DNA from: Morella rubra
Lineage: Eukaryota; Streptophyta; Magnoliopsida; Fagales; Myricaceae
Assembly: GCA_003952965.2 (NCBI GenBank)
Contig: CM025856.1
Location: forward strand, 1,854,255-1,918,254
Direction: 5' to 3'
Length of the DNA stretch: 64,000 bases
Below are positions 22,336 through 33,605 of this stretch, piece after piece. The translations under genes were made by a program, and so were the position numbers. Positions within the stretch are counted from its first letter, which is position 1. Every line of letters begins with the position of its first letter. The notes beneath the pieces were generated by a model. It was not told the DNA's origin. It saw only the letters and a list, made by a program, of their open reading frames with translations, and made no database searches.

Positions 22336-25300
22336 ACCATAGGAAATTCCTGAGGTATATCTAGTGTTGTTCCTTCCACCTCATTTCTAAACCACGTCAA
22401 ATCATCGTGTACATTCTCGATGTTTTGCTCAACGTTGAAATTGTAAGGTTCATTTTCACAGTAGTCATCTATGTCGTCATCATTACCAGCATCAAACACA
22501 TCTCTTGGTTTGGTCTTGACAACTACTTCCCAATTTGGATGTCTTTCATCTGCTACATAGTATACTTGAGATGCTTGTGGTGCCAAAATGAATGGATCAT
22601 CGCTTAATCGATCTCCAGTATGCACTAAACGCGAAAAATTAACAAGTTCGAATCCAAACTCATCAACTTTATATCCCCTACCAATAGCTGTGTCAACCCA
22701 ATCACATTTGAATAGTACAAAACATTCTTCATCAAAATAGTTTAACTCAATGATACTTATAATTCGCCCGTAATATGTGGTGCCCCCTTCAACAGTCACA
22801 CATACTCCACTATTTTGAGTTGTTCTGCCTATTTCATTGTCTTTTGTACGAAATTTCACACCATTATATACATATCGGCTAAATGATCTAGCTTCGGGGT
22901 TTGGACCTTTAGCAAGCCATCGAACTCTATTTGGAAGTTGATGCTTCATCATCTCGTCCATATTTTGTACCTATTTTCCTCGAACAACAAGTCAAGATTA
23001 AAACTAATTGTAAGTTTCAAAGTAATCAGCCAATACAAAACATTTTAAACATAACACATACATAGTTTCGAAACCAGTCACAAAATTCATCCCTATGCAT
23101 CTTATCGATGACATAATCTGGTGGTCGACTACTACGGTTTCTTGCCTTCAATCGCTCCTTATGCATTCTACACATCGACAATACAACTAAAAAATTAATT
23201 TCACCATCGATAAAAACATGTTGAATGAAATAGTTAGAAGTGTAACATCACTTACGTGCGAATTTGAATTAACTCATCGCAATTAAAAAGGATATATCGA
23301 TGAGCCTGCATGCATGTTTTCATATCAAGACGAACAAATGATATTCCTCCCATAGTATCGTCTACATTTCTTGGTGATCTATTAAAGATCGTTGGGACTG
23401 ATTCTAAATATCTTGAACAAAATGTTAAGCATTCATCTGCTATATATCCTTCAGCAATAGAGCCTTCAGGTGCGGCCGTGTTGCGAACGTAAGATTTGAA
23501 ACGGTGCATGCACCTACATCAATAATATTAGACTTTATTAAATACAACACGTGCAAAGAAACGTGATATAACATATCTCTATAATTCATATTACCTTTCA
23601 ATAGGATACATCCACCGAAGTTGAACCGGTCCACCCATCTTACATTCTGCAACCAGATGTACGACCAAGTGCACCATAACAGTAAAGAATGCAGGCGGAA
23701 ATATCCTTTCAAGTTGACACAATGTTATAGGGATTTGAGCCTCAAGTCGATCTAAGTCCTCTATCCGTAATGTTTTGGAACAAATTTCTCTAAAGAAACA
23801 TGCCAATGAGATCAAAGGAGAACAAACCATGCTTGGCAATGATCTTCGTATTGCAATAGGCATCAAATGCTGCATCAAGATGTGACAGTCATGACTCTTC
23901 AAACCTATGATATTACGTTGTTGAAGCTTGACACAACGTGATATGTTCGAAGCGAAACCATCCGGAAATTTCGCATTCTTTATCACTTTTAGAAAGCATT
24001 CTTTCTCTTCGCGAGTCATTGAGTAGCAAGCACCAGGCAAATGAACCTTTCCTGCATCAGTGATCTTTGGATGGAGATCATGTCTTATTCCCATGCTTTG
24101 TAAGTCAAGACGTGCCTTATAGTTATCTTTTGTCTTCCCGTCCACATCTAACAATGTACCAATGATATTGTCCATTACGTTTTTCTCTATATGCATGACA
24201 TCTAGATTATGGCGTAACATGTTATCCTTCCAATAAGGCAATGTGAAGAAAATACTTTGCTTCTTCCATACACTTGACTCAAAATGTAAAGTACCCTGTA
24301 ATTCCCTGAAAATGTCATCACCGGTCATAAAATAGGGTGGTGGAGTCATTTCATAAGTACCGTCAAATGATCTTTGATCTCTTCTCCACCTATGATTTAA
24401 TGGTAAGAACCGTCTATGCCCCATGTAGCAAAATTTTCTACCATTATCCAACCACCGTGACCAAGTCTGATACATACAACATGGACATGCAAGACGTCCC
24501 TTTGTACTCCATCCAGAGAGGTCACCATATGCAGGAAAATCGTTAATTGTCCACATCAATGCCGCACGCATCTTAAACATATCTTTCGTAGCAATGTCAT
24601 AAGTATCTAATCCAACATCCCACAACTCTTTTAACTCTAATATCAATGGTTCTAGATATACATCTATCTTGAAAGAAGGAGATTTCGGTCCAGGAATAAG
24701 TAATGACAACATTAAAGATGAACGTTTCATGCACATCCAAGGAGGCAAGTTATATGGTACTAATATCACTGGCCATGTGCTATGACTAGTGCTCATGTTC
24801 CAAAAGGATTAAACCCATCCGCTGCTAACCCAAGCCTAACATTACGAGGATCAGAAGCAAAATCAGCATACTGTGCATCAAATGCCTTCCAAGCTTGACC
24901 ATCGGCCGGATGCCTTAACAACCCATCATTTACACGTCCATCGTGATGCCATTTCATATGAGAAGCAGTTTTTGAGGACATGAATAATCTCTGCAAGCGG
25001 TGCTTTAAAGGAAACCACCGCAAAACTTTCGGTTTTTTCTTCGATCTCTTAGATGATCCACCTTCATTCGTGAGAAAATATTTCCCTCCCCATTGCCCTT
25101 CCATTTTGAAGCTCCGCACTTTGAACAAACTTCTAATTTCTCATTCTCATTCCAAAACAACATACAACCGTTTGGACAAACAGGAATCTTTTCATATCCA
25201 AGTCCTAACCCTTTCATGTATTTTTTAACTTCATAAGTGTCCTTCGGTAATTTTGCACCCGCAGGGAGCATATCACCCAGTGTTTGGAGTAACCACGTAA

Positions 25301-25835
25301 AAGAGGTATTACTCCATCCTCCCATGCACTTCAAATGATATAACTGTACAACAGCAGTTAACTTACTAAATTTTATGCACCCTTCATACAAAGGTTCGTC
25401 TGCATCTTTAAGCATGTCATAAAACTTTGCAGTATTTTCAGTAGGAAGTGGATCTCGTTGTTCTCGTACATTATGGGATTGTGTTTCCGGTACTAATGGA
25501 AATACCTCGTGTAATAGTTCATGCATCCCAGATGAGGGTTCACACATTTCATTATCCCCAACAGAAATAGAAGGATGACTAGATGCTGCCCTATCTCGCA
25601 ATTCACCATGCGCAAACCAATAATCGTAACCCGGAGACATCCCATATTGGACCAAATGATCATGTACCGTACTGATGTTATACCTCTTGTAATTGACGCA
25701 CTTTACACAAGGGCAACAAATTCTCTCATCACTACCCATACTCTTAGATGCAAAACCCAGAAACTCATTGACTCCCAACACATATTCACTTGTCCCGCGT
25801 TTCTTTTTCATCCAACTCTTGTCCATGAGCGACAA
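22336..25835 (-). pseudogene. CACTA TNP2-like transposase gene (Transpos_assoc, Transposase_21, DUF4218, DUF4216)
   Basis: It starts at the ATG at 25835 on the minus strand. Domains in order: transposase-associated N-terminus (DKSWMKKKRGTSEYVLGV, CPCVKCVN, a Cys pair), Transposase_21 core (LFMSSKTASHMKWHHDGR, GLAADGFNPFG, VILVPYNLPPWMCMK, DVMHIEKNVMDNIIGTLL, about 24200-25100), DUF4218 (PITLCQLERIFPPAFF, 23252-23780 across an intron) and DUF4216 (YYGRIISIIELNYF, VFLF-like then WVDTAIGRGYKVDEFGFELV, 22500-22960). The gene would code for about 1,100 aa. Two frameshifts are visible: one about 25060-25110, between the CSKCGASKWK block and KVLRWFPLKHRL, and one at 24793-24796, where one base is missing between NPFG and MSTSHSTW. 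The copy is otherwise well preserved, so inactivation looks fairly recent. Confidence 0.88.
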
Positions 25836-25978
25836 TAATAACTATATGAAATGCAACAAAAAAGATTATGCATAAGATTTAATGTTTTTCACATTTTATC
25901 AAGATTTTTCAATAAAACTAACATAGATTAATAAAACAACACACGTAACGAACATCATATAACAATTACCCCTCCAAT

Positions 25979-26280
25979 CTCCAATAAACTCCACAGAACC
26001 AACAACAAATAATAGTTAGCCCTACCCTCCGCCTTCCAACAAAACCCACAAACACCAACATCTCCAATTAACTCCACAGAACCAACAATAAATAAAGTTA
26101 GCCCTACCCTCCGCCTTCCAACAGAACCCACAAACACCAACATTTCCAATAAACTCCACAGAACCAACAACAAATAAAAGTTAGCCCTACCCTCCGCCTT
26201 CCAACAGAACCCACAAACACCAGCATCTTCAACAATAGTTAGTTATTCCGTCCGCCTTCCAATAAAATCCACAAACTCTA
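25979..26280. repeat. tandem repeat, period about 83 bp, 3.6 copies
   Basis: Units begin CCAATAAACTCCACAGAACC at 25981, 26064 (AATTAAC variant) and 26146, with a partial fourth to about 26280. Each holds the block AGCCCTACCCTCCGCCTTCC. The array lies inside the CACTA element, upstream of its transposase start on the minus strand. Confidence 0.75.
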
Positions 26281-26499
26281 ATCTCTAAAAAAAAAGGAAA
26301 AAAGAACAAACAATAGTAATTGACGAAGAGATTCAAAATACCACTGACCTGTGAAAGAGTAATATGTGAATGGCAAGTCACCTAGTGTCCCTCAATCACA
26401 GTTACGAAAACCACGGTAGTTGAGACTATTGAGTTCAACTGTGAAAGAAATTTAGAAAATAGATTTTTAATAAAGATACCTGGTCCAAAAAAACATAGT

Positions 26500-27440
26500 A
26501 AACACAGCGGACTTTTGGATTTTCAGCAATATATATTTCAGGGCATTTTCAGATATATTTTCAGCATATATTTTCAGCAACCAATTCATACAAACCTATG
26601 CATATATTTTCAGGAATAAATTCAAATATTTCAATTCATATATTTATGAATTCATACAAAACAAAATATATTTTCAGCAATCAATTCATACAAACCAATT
26701 CATATATTTTCAACAATAAATTCATACATTATAATTCATATATTTTCAGCATTTTCAGCAACCAATTCATACAAAATGCATATATTTTCAGGAATAAATT
26801 CAAATATTCAATTCATATATTTCCAGCAATGAATTCATACAAAACAAAAATATATTTTCAGCAATCAATTCAATTCATATATTTTTAAATTCATACAATT
26901 CATATATTTTTCATACAAACCAATTCATATATTTCAACAATAAATTCATACAATTCATATATTTTCAGCAACCAATTAATACATATTTTCAGCAACCAAT
27001 TCATACAAAACAAAAAATACATTTTCAGCAATCAATTCATACATTTTCAGCATATATTTCATTCATACAAAACATTTTCAGCAACCAATTCATACAAACC
27101 AATTCATATATTTTCAACAATAAATTCATACATTATAATTCATATATTTTCAGCAACAATTCATACATTTCATATATTTTCAGCAACCAATTCATACAAA
27201 CCAATGCATATATTTTCAGGAATAAATTCCAATTCATATATTTCAATTCATATTTTTCAGCAAATTCATACATTCCAATTACTATTTCTCATCAAAAAAT
27301 TCATATATTTTCAACAACCAATTCATATAATAGTATAATACAACAAGTCAACAACCAATTCATAAGTCAACACTCCAACAAAACCAATCTCCAATCTCCA
27401 ACAAAATCAATCTCCAACACAACAAAACCCAATAATCCAA
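26500..27440. repeat. AT-rich degenerate short-repeat tract inside the CACTA element
   Basis: More than thirty variants of AATTCATATATTTTCAGCAA and AATTCATACAAA are strung together with irregular spacing over about 900 bases. There is no coding potential. It was probably made by replication slippage within the element's long 5' non-coding region. Confidence 0.8.
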
Positions 27441-27599
27441 TTCATAAGCCCTGACCTCCAATCTCCATATAATTAATTTCATTCATATTTTATAAAATAC
27501 AAAAATATATATTGAGTCTAAGTCACTGACCTGAACAGCAATGCAAAACCAACACAGTTGAATTATTTCGTAAATTTCTAACGGGGAGAGTTGAAATTC

Positions 27600-28020
27600 A
27601 CGAATTTAAAAGGGGGAGGAGATTTGAAGTGCGAATGGAGGTGGGGGCGCTGAAATTGGCTGAGGGGGCGGGGGGGGGGGGTTGAAGCTCACGGACGGGG
27701 CTGGGGGTGGGCTGAAACTCACGTGAAAGAGGGGCCGGGGGGGGTGACACTCACGGAGGGGGCCTGAAAATCGTGGAGGAGGAAAGAGGGGGCCGGGGAG
27801 GGGCTGAAATCACGAGATGGGGGGGGAGGGTGGGAGGTGAAATCGCGTGAGGGGGCTGTTGAAATCGAGAGAGGGGGCGGGGGGAGGGCATGCAGCGACG
27901 GTGGTGATTTGGGGGGGCGGGGGCGCTGTTGAAATGCCGAACGGGGAGGGAAATTCTGAAATCGCGCAGGGGGAAGAAAGAAAGGGGGGCGCGGGATGGG
28001 GAAAAATTTTCCCTAAACGC
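27600..28020. other. G-rich non-coding stretch of the CACTA element
   Basis: The plus strand is strongly G-biased with many runs of four to ten G separated by GAAATC-like spacers. Such runs can form G-quadruplexes. I see no supported gene; open frames here merely follow the composition. Confidence 0.6.
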
Positions 28021-28035
28021 GCGTTTCATTAAGTC

Positions 28036-28316
28036 TATAGCGGCGGTCATGACCGCGCTATAGAAAGTAAAGCTTAAGCTATGCGGTCACTGACCGCCGC
28101 TATAGAAACCGCTGCCATAGGCGGTATATAGCGGCGGCGGTGACCGCCGCGCTATATCAACCGCTGCTACTTTGGTCTATAGCGGCGGTTTTTGACCGCC
28201 GCTATAGAGACCGCTGCTAGATGTTTATTTTTTGGTTGCGTTTGAGATAAACCGCCGGTATATAGGGTATATAGCGGCGGTTTTGGTGACCGCCGCTAAA
28301 AGGACCGCCGCTGTAG
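28036..28316. repeat. right subterminal palindrome array of the CACTA element
   Basis: Facing arms CTATAGCGGCGGT and ACCGCCGCTATAG recur at least five times up to 18 bases from the element end, mirroring 19661-20024. Confidence 0.85.
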
Positions 28317-28337
28317 ACCTGTTTTTTTGTAGTGTTA

Positions 28338-29820
28338 CTATGTTATTTCTATTTAAGGATGGGCTAATCAACCATCCTTTGTAGAGTTTGAAAGTCTTCT
28401 TATTTCACAAGAATGATTGGCTTGACAAATGGCGGGATGTTCCATTTCTAGAAATGAAAGAGATGCTGCTCTCTTTTCTAGCAAGAAGAAAAATTTCAGC
28501 AAAGAGAAAGATAAAAGTAAGAATGATGGCCCGAGTAAGCATGGAAATGGTAGTGACTCATCAGAAAGAGAAAGTATTAAGTGTTACTGGTGTGGTAAAC
28601 TTGGTCACATAAAGAAGAATTGTCACGTGAAACTTAAAGAAGAAAACATTGCCACGACAGAAGGAGAATAAAAAACTGAAGAAGAGTGGGGTAAGTGCTT
28701 TATGACAGAAATAACTGAAACTAATGCTTTGTCAGCTGTCAATTATGAGAAGGATTGGGTTATTGATTCGGGTTGTGGGCATCATCTCACTGGCGATGAA
28801 TCCAAGTTGTCTTGTTTTCGAGACTACAACGGCAATGATGTGATTATCACGGCTGACAACTCTATTCATCCAGTTGAGAAGGGGTCGTGATTATCAAAGG
28901 CGATGAAGGTGACCATATCACACGTGTTCCAAGTTCCTAGTATGAAAAAGAATCTCTTTTCCCTTGTTAATGTCGTTGATAATGGCAACTATGTCTTGTT
29001 TGGGCCGAAAGATGTGAAGTTTATTCATAATATCAAAAATTTAGATGCTGACGTAGTTCACACGGGTAAAAGAGTTAAAGACTTATTTGGTGAATGGATT
29101 ACCCATGATAACCAACTTTGGTGGTGAAGTTGTTTACGAGGGTTGTCAATATAGAAAGGCACATCATCTTCCATTTGACAAGTCTCTTTCACGGTGCAAA
29201 TTTCTTATAGAACTCATTCATGGTGATTTGATGGGGCCTGTTCTACACCTTCTTATTCAGATTCTCTTTACATGCTTGTTCTTGTTGATGATTATACACG
29301 ATATGCTTGAGTGTATTTTGTAAAAGAGAAATCTGAAGTATTCTCCAGATTCCAAGTGTTCAAAGCAACTGTAGAAGGTGTACTCAACAAGAAGATAAGA
29401 AGGTTTCGAACTGACAATGGAGGAGAATTTACTTCTAATGATTTTCATGATTTTTGCCGAGACCACAACATTTGAAGGGAGATTTCTTGTGCCTATACAC
29501 CTCAGCAAATAGTGTAGTGGAGAGAAAGATCAGACACTTGGTGGAGACTTGCAAGAGTTGGCTTCATGCAAAGAATCTACCAAAGGCTTTATGGGCAGAA
29601 GGTATGGCATGTGCTGCTTATGTGATTAATTAGGTTCCTCTTAGCCTAATTCCTATGAAATCTCCATATAAGTTGATGTTTGGAGAAAAGCCTAGTGTCA
29701 ACCACTTTAAAGTGTTTGGTTTTATTTGCTATGTTCATGTGCCCGATGCAAATAGGACCAAACTAGATTCTAAGGCCGAGAAATGTATTTTCATTGGCTA
29801 TGATGAAAGAAAGAAAGGGT
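28338..29820 (+). pseudogene. Copia gag end, protease and integrase start (fossil)
   Basis: Remnants in order are a zinc knuckle CYWCGKLGHIKKNC, the protease site DSGCGHH, a GAG-pre-integrase stretch and integrase pieces (LIHGDLMGP, RTDNGGEF). The region is broken in several places. It is interrupted at 29821 by the solo LTR. Confidence 0.85.
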
Positions 29821-31080
29821 TGTTGGCTTTTGTTCACAATTGATATTTTGATGATTTCAATAAATGGATTAAGTTTACAAAATGGACATCTTAAAAAACA
29901 AAGACATTTTTATCAAAGAGCCAAAGACAAGAAGATTGAAGATCAAGAAGATGCAAGGAACTCAAAAGTGAAGATTCAAGACCATAGGGTATAATCTTGT
30001 AACTCTTAGTTTCACTTTTGACAAGGATTTGAATCACACTTGCATATCTTTCAAAACGTGCATAAACGTTCTTACCTCTTGTTTGAAAGATTAAAATATT
30101 TTTTAAATGGTTTCAAAACACCTCAATTAACTCCAAACCTTTTATATACTTATGAGAAGTTAGCCTTTAAAATTGGATGTTTCAAAATGGTCAAAATCGT
30201 GGTTTTAAATGAACCGGATCATGTGCTTAAGTTGAAGAGGTTGACCGGCTGGTGAAGCGGTCGACCGGACTTCGACCGTTTGATGTAGCGGTTGACCGGT
30301 ATATATTTTGAAATAGATTCGTTGAAGCACTAACAATGTGACCGTTGGGTAACGGTAACCCTGAAGCGGTCGACTGGTACAATGGTAAAATTCGTAACGA
30401 CTATAAACGGCTAGTTTTCTATGTGGCCTATATAAAGACCTTCTATTGTCTCTAAACAATAGAGATCGACCACATATCATTTTACATAGCTTGAAAGATA
30501 TCTTAAACCTTCTTATTCCATATTTCTCATATCATTCACACAAATTACATTTTCACATCTTGTCATTGTGTGAATCAAAGAGATAGAGCTTTCCATTTTC
30601 ATATCCACTCTTTGAGAGAGTTTATTCTTGTATCTTCCTTTCCAAAAGAGGTGATTCCTTTAGTGAGGTTGTTCACTAAAGAAGAAGCTTAGAGAGGTAT
30701 ATCTCAAGCTTGGTTGGGTTGTGAGTGGTGAGCCCGAAAATCACTTGGGGTTTGAGTGTTGAGCCCGAGAAAGCACTTGTAAGGTTCTCTAGCACCCGAA
30801 GCTAGAGTGTACACTATTTGGAAGATAGTGGAAAAACCTCAAGGCTCGGTAAAGGAGCTTGAGGGGTGGATGTAAACGGGTTTGCCGAACCACCTAAAAA
30901 TCACGTGTTTGCTTCTCTATCCATACTTTTTACATTTAGCACTTATTCTTTTATCGCATCTATATATACTTGTGCTAAATTAGTCTTTACTTTGCAAACA
31001 CGACTTTGGGGGTTAAAAGCAAAAAAATTTGGAAACCCAATTCACCCCCCTCTTGGGTTGCTTTAATCTTTGGACTCACA
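29821..31080 (+). mobile_element. solo LTR, SIRE/Maximus-like Copia
   Basis: A 1,260-base unit has TGTTGG..ACTCACA ends, no internal region, and a 5-bp duplication AGGGT at 29816-29820 and 31081-31085. Near its 3' end is AACCCAATTCACCCCCCTCT, typical of SIRE-type LTRs. It sits in the integrase region of the older Copia element. Confidence 0.88.
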
Positions 31081-31085
31081 AGGGT

Positions 31086-32945
31086 GAAAATGCATGGATC
31101 CTGAAAACCATTCTTTTAGTGTTTCTCAGGATGTTGTATTTGATGAAGTCTCTTCGTTTTACAATAAAAAAATGTGCTATTCTAGAGAGTTCCGAGAGTG
31201 AGAATCTTGATCACACTCTACCACAAAAAGAAGTGAGTTTGCTTTTATCGCCTTCTTGTTGCTCTTCTTCTCCTACTGTAGAGCAACCAAATAGGGGGAG
31301 CATGTCTGATTGTCCTGAGATGGAAGGACAACAAAGCGAAGAGGAAGTTGTTAGTCAACCACCTCTTAGGAGATCAAAGAGGAATATTGTATTGCCGGCT
31401 CAGTATAGAGATGAGAATTTTGTATCTATACACTCCTATTTTCTTGCTAATCCTATTGATGATTGTGAGCTTTCTAGTTTTGATGAAGCAATAGGCACTA
31501 AGGAGTGGGAAGAAGCTATGAATGAGGAGATGAATGCTCTCATAAAAAATTAGACATGGGATTTGGTGCCATTGCCCAAGGAAATGAAGCCCGTTACTTG
31601 CAAATGGGTTTACAAAATTAAACAGAAGTCAAATGGAGTTGTTTATAGATTCAAGGCGAGGTTGGTGGCTCATGGGTTCTCTCAGAAGTACGAGGATGAT
31701 TATGATGAGACATTCAGTCCAGTTGCAAAGATGACTTCAGTTCGAGTCATTATTTCCTTGGCAGCACACTATGGGTGGAAACTTTGGCAACTTGATGTGA
31801 AAAATGCATTTTTGTATGGCGAAATCAACAAAGAGATCTATATGGAGCAACACAATGGCTATGTTTCTCAAAAACATCCAGAGTATGTTTGCAAACTAAA
31901 AAATGCGTTGTATGGATTGAAGCAAGCCCCTAGAGCTTGGTTTGGTAAAATTGCTAAATACTTGCAATTTTGTGGTTATTTTGCTTCTAACTCAGATTCT
32001 AGTTTGTTTCTTAAGAAGCAAGGCAACGTGCATGTTATCATCCTCTTGTATGTTGATGACATGATTGTAATTGGCAATGATGATGAAGTTGAAAAGCTCT
32101 GGGGAGAACTTTTCATTCATTTTGAGATGAAAGGTTTGGGACAACTTAGTCATTTTCTCGGATTGGAAGTGACAGTTCTCAAAAATGGAATTTGTGTGTG
32201 TCAGCAAGGCTATGTGGAGAAACTTTTGGACAGATTTGGGATGAATCAAAGAAAGAAGTGCTCCACTCCTTTTGATGCAAATATTAAGCTACGGCGTGAG
32301 GAAGGTAATCGTCTTCCTGATCCTCGTCCTTATCGGGCTCTTGTAGGAAGTCTTATTTATTTGACTATTACAAGATCGGACATTGCATTCTCGGTTGGCC
32401 TAGTTAGCCGTTACTCGCAAGCACCAAGAAAACCTCATTTGGAAGTAGTGAAGCATATCTTGAAGTATGTGCACTATACTCTTGATATGTGTATTTTCTT
32501 CAAAAAGATGTAGATTTTGTGCTGTATGGATTTTCTGATGCCGATCTTGGTGGTGACTTGGATGATCGGAGGTCTACTTCTGGGAGATTCAGTTTCTCTT
32601 TCGACGATTGAGGCAGAGTACAAGGCGGCTTCTGTTGCTACACAAGAATGTGTTTGGCTACGTAAGCTTGTTGAGGATGTTTATTCATCAATTTAAAAAC
32701 CTACCATCATCTATGGTGACAACCAAAGTGCTTTGATGTTTGCTACAAATCCGGTTTGTCACGCGAGGACCAAACATATCCAAATTAAGCATCATTTTGT
32801 TTGTGAAAAAGTTCTTATGGGTTCAATTGAAGTTTTGGAGGTGAGGAGTAATAATAACATTGTTGATATCTTTACAAAGTCACTTTCCAAAGGTCCATTT
32901 GAATTCCTAAGGGAGAAGCTTGGCATCGTTTCAAAATCACTTTAA
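31086..32945 (+). pseudogene. Copia reverse transcriptase and RNase H region (fossil)
   Basis: Visible blocks include the RT start (KWVYKIKQKSNGVVYRFKAR), LDVKNAFLYGEI, LYGLKQAPRAWF, the catalytic YVDDM, and RNase H pieces (EAEYKAA, ARTKHIQIKHHF) before the purine tract. The RT part is the best preserved section; the whole is a broken relic. Confidence 0.9.
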
Positions 32946-32952
32946 GGGGGAG
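32944..32952 (+). promoter_or_regulatory. polypurine tract
   Basis: AAGGGGGAG directly abuts the 3' LTR start at 32953, the normal plus-strand primer position in LTR elements. Confidence 0.85.
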
Positions 32953-33346
32953 TATTGAATTTAAAGTGTATTTTCTAGAGTTTTATTTTTGAGAAATGTA
33001 GTGAGACATTTATATTTTTGTGTGTTGACCCATTTACTATTATCTAGAACCTCTCCCCAAGTCTTATATATCCTAGCTTACCTCTCAAGCCATTCATTCC
33101 ATCATATCCCCCCTAAACCCATAAAAGAGAGAGTGTTCCTAGTTTTGTATCCAACAATTTCCATAGATTGTAAGTGTGGTCCTATCTAAGTTGTATCATC
33201 TCCTTTCTTCAATTAATAAGAAGTTTGTTTCTTCTTTTAGTTTGATCTCTTATATTTTGGTTGTAAGTCGTTAAGCTAGTGTGACTTTGTTACACTATTT
33301 GAGAATCGATTGTTCCAGTGGATTTTGGGTATCGTATTTCTCTACA
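32953..33346 (+). repeat. 3' LTR of the Copia element
   Basis: Starts TATTGAATTTAAAG after the purine tract and ends CTCTACA before the CTCAT duplication. It pairs with 18498-19070. Confidence 0.9.
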
Positions 33347-33351
33347 CTCAT

Positions 33352-33605
33352 ATCTGTTCATGTTTTTCTATTGCAGTCCAAAGCTGAAATTGGACGCGCC
33401 TTGAGGTGACGAATATCATGGTCTAGTTTCACATTAGAGCAAGTGGACATAACTGAGCTACAGGTTAGTAGCATGGGAGTCTAACTTCATTCAGTACAAG
33501 ATAAAAGTTAGAGATGCAAGATAAAAGTTAGAGATGCTCTGTAATAACCGGCATCTAACCAGAGAAAGAACATGTTGCCTTATAGATCATATATTGGTAT
33601 TTGAA
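33352..33605 (+). other. probable continuation of the dehydrogenase 3' UTR
   Basis: After the Copia insertion the sequence resumes with a pyrimidine tract and TTGCAG at 33371-33376, fitting the acceptor of the 3'-UTR intron that opens at about 18131. A 20-base direct repeat (AGATAAAAGTTAGAGATGCW) occurs twice near 33497-33537. Confidence 0.4.

Larger units (their letters stand above)
19641..28334 (-). mobile_element. CACTA (En/Spm) DNA transposon, 8,694 bp
   Basis: The ends read CACTACAGAAAT at 19641 and TTTTTGTAGTG at 28334 (inverted CACTACAAAAA). The insertion is flanked by a 3-bp duplication TTA at 19638-19640 and 28335-28337. Both termini hold arrays of short palindromes built on CTATAGCGGCGGT. 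Inside, on the minus strand, are a Transposase_24-type gene and a TNP2-type transposase gene, then AT-rich repeats and a G-rich stretch. Structure and target duplication are complete. The main transposase has two frameshifts, so the copy could move only with help from another copy. Confidence 0.93.
18493..33351 (+). mobile_element. Ty1/Copia LTR retrotransposon, broken, with two nested insertions
   Basis: The element spans 18498-33346 and is flanked by a 5-bp duplication, CTCAT, at 18493-18497 and 33347-33351. Parts in order are 5' LTR, tRNA-Met primer site, gag, protease, integrase, reverse transcriptase, RNase H, purine tract and 3' LTR, the Copia order. It is a fossil with several breaks. 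Inserted in it are a CACTA transposon (19641-28334) and a solo LTR (29821-31080). Without these it would be about 4.9 kb, a normal Copia size. The two LTRs are clearly diverged and unequal in length, so insertion is not recent. Confidence 0.92.

Noticed and set aside
27751-28050. Proline/arginine-rich open frames on both strands near the CACTA end
   Set aside because: Explained by the G-run composition of the element.
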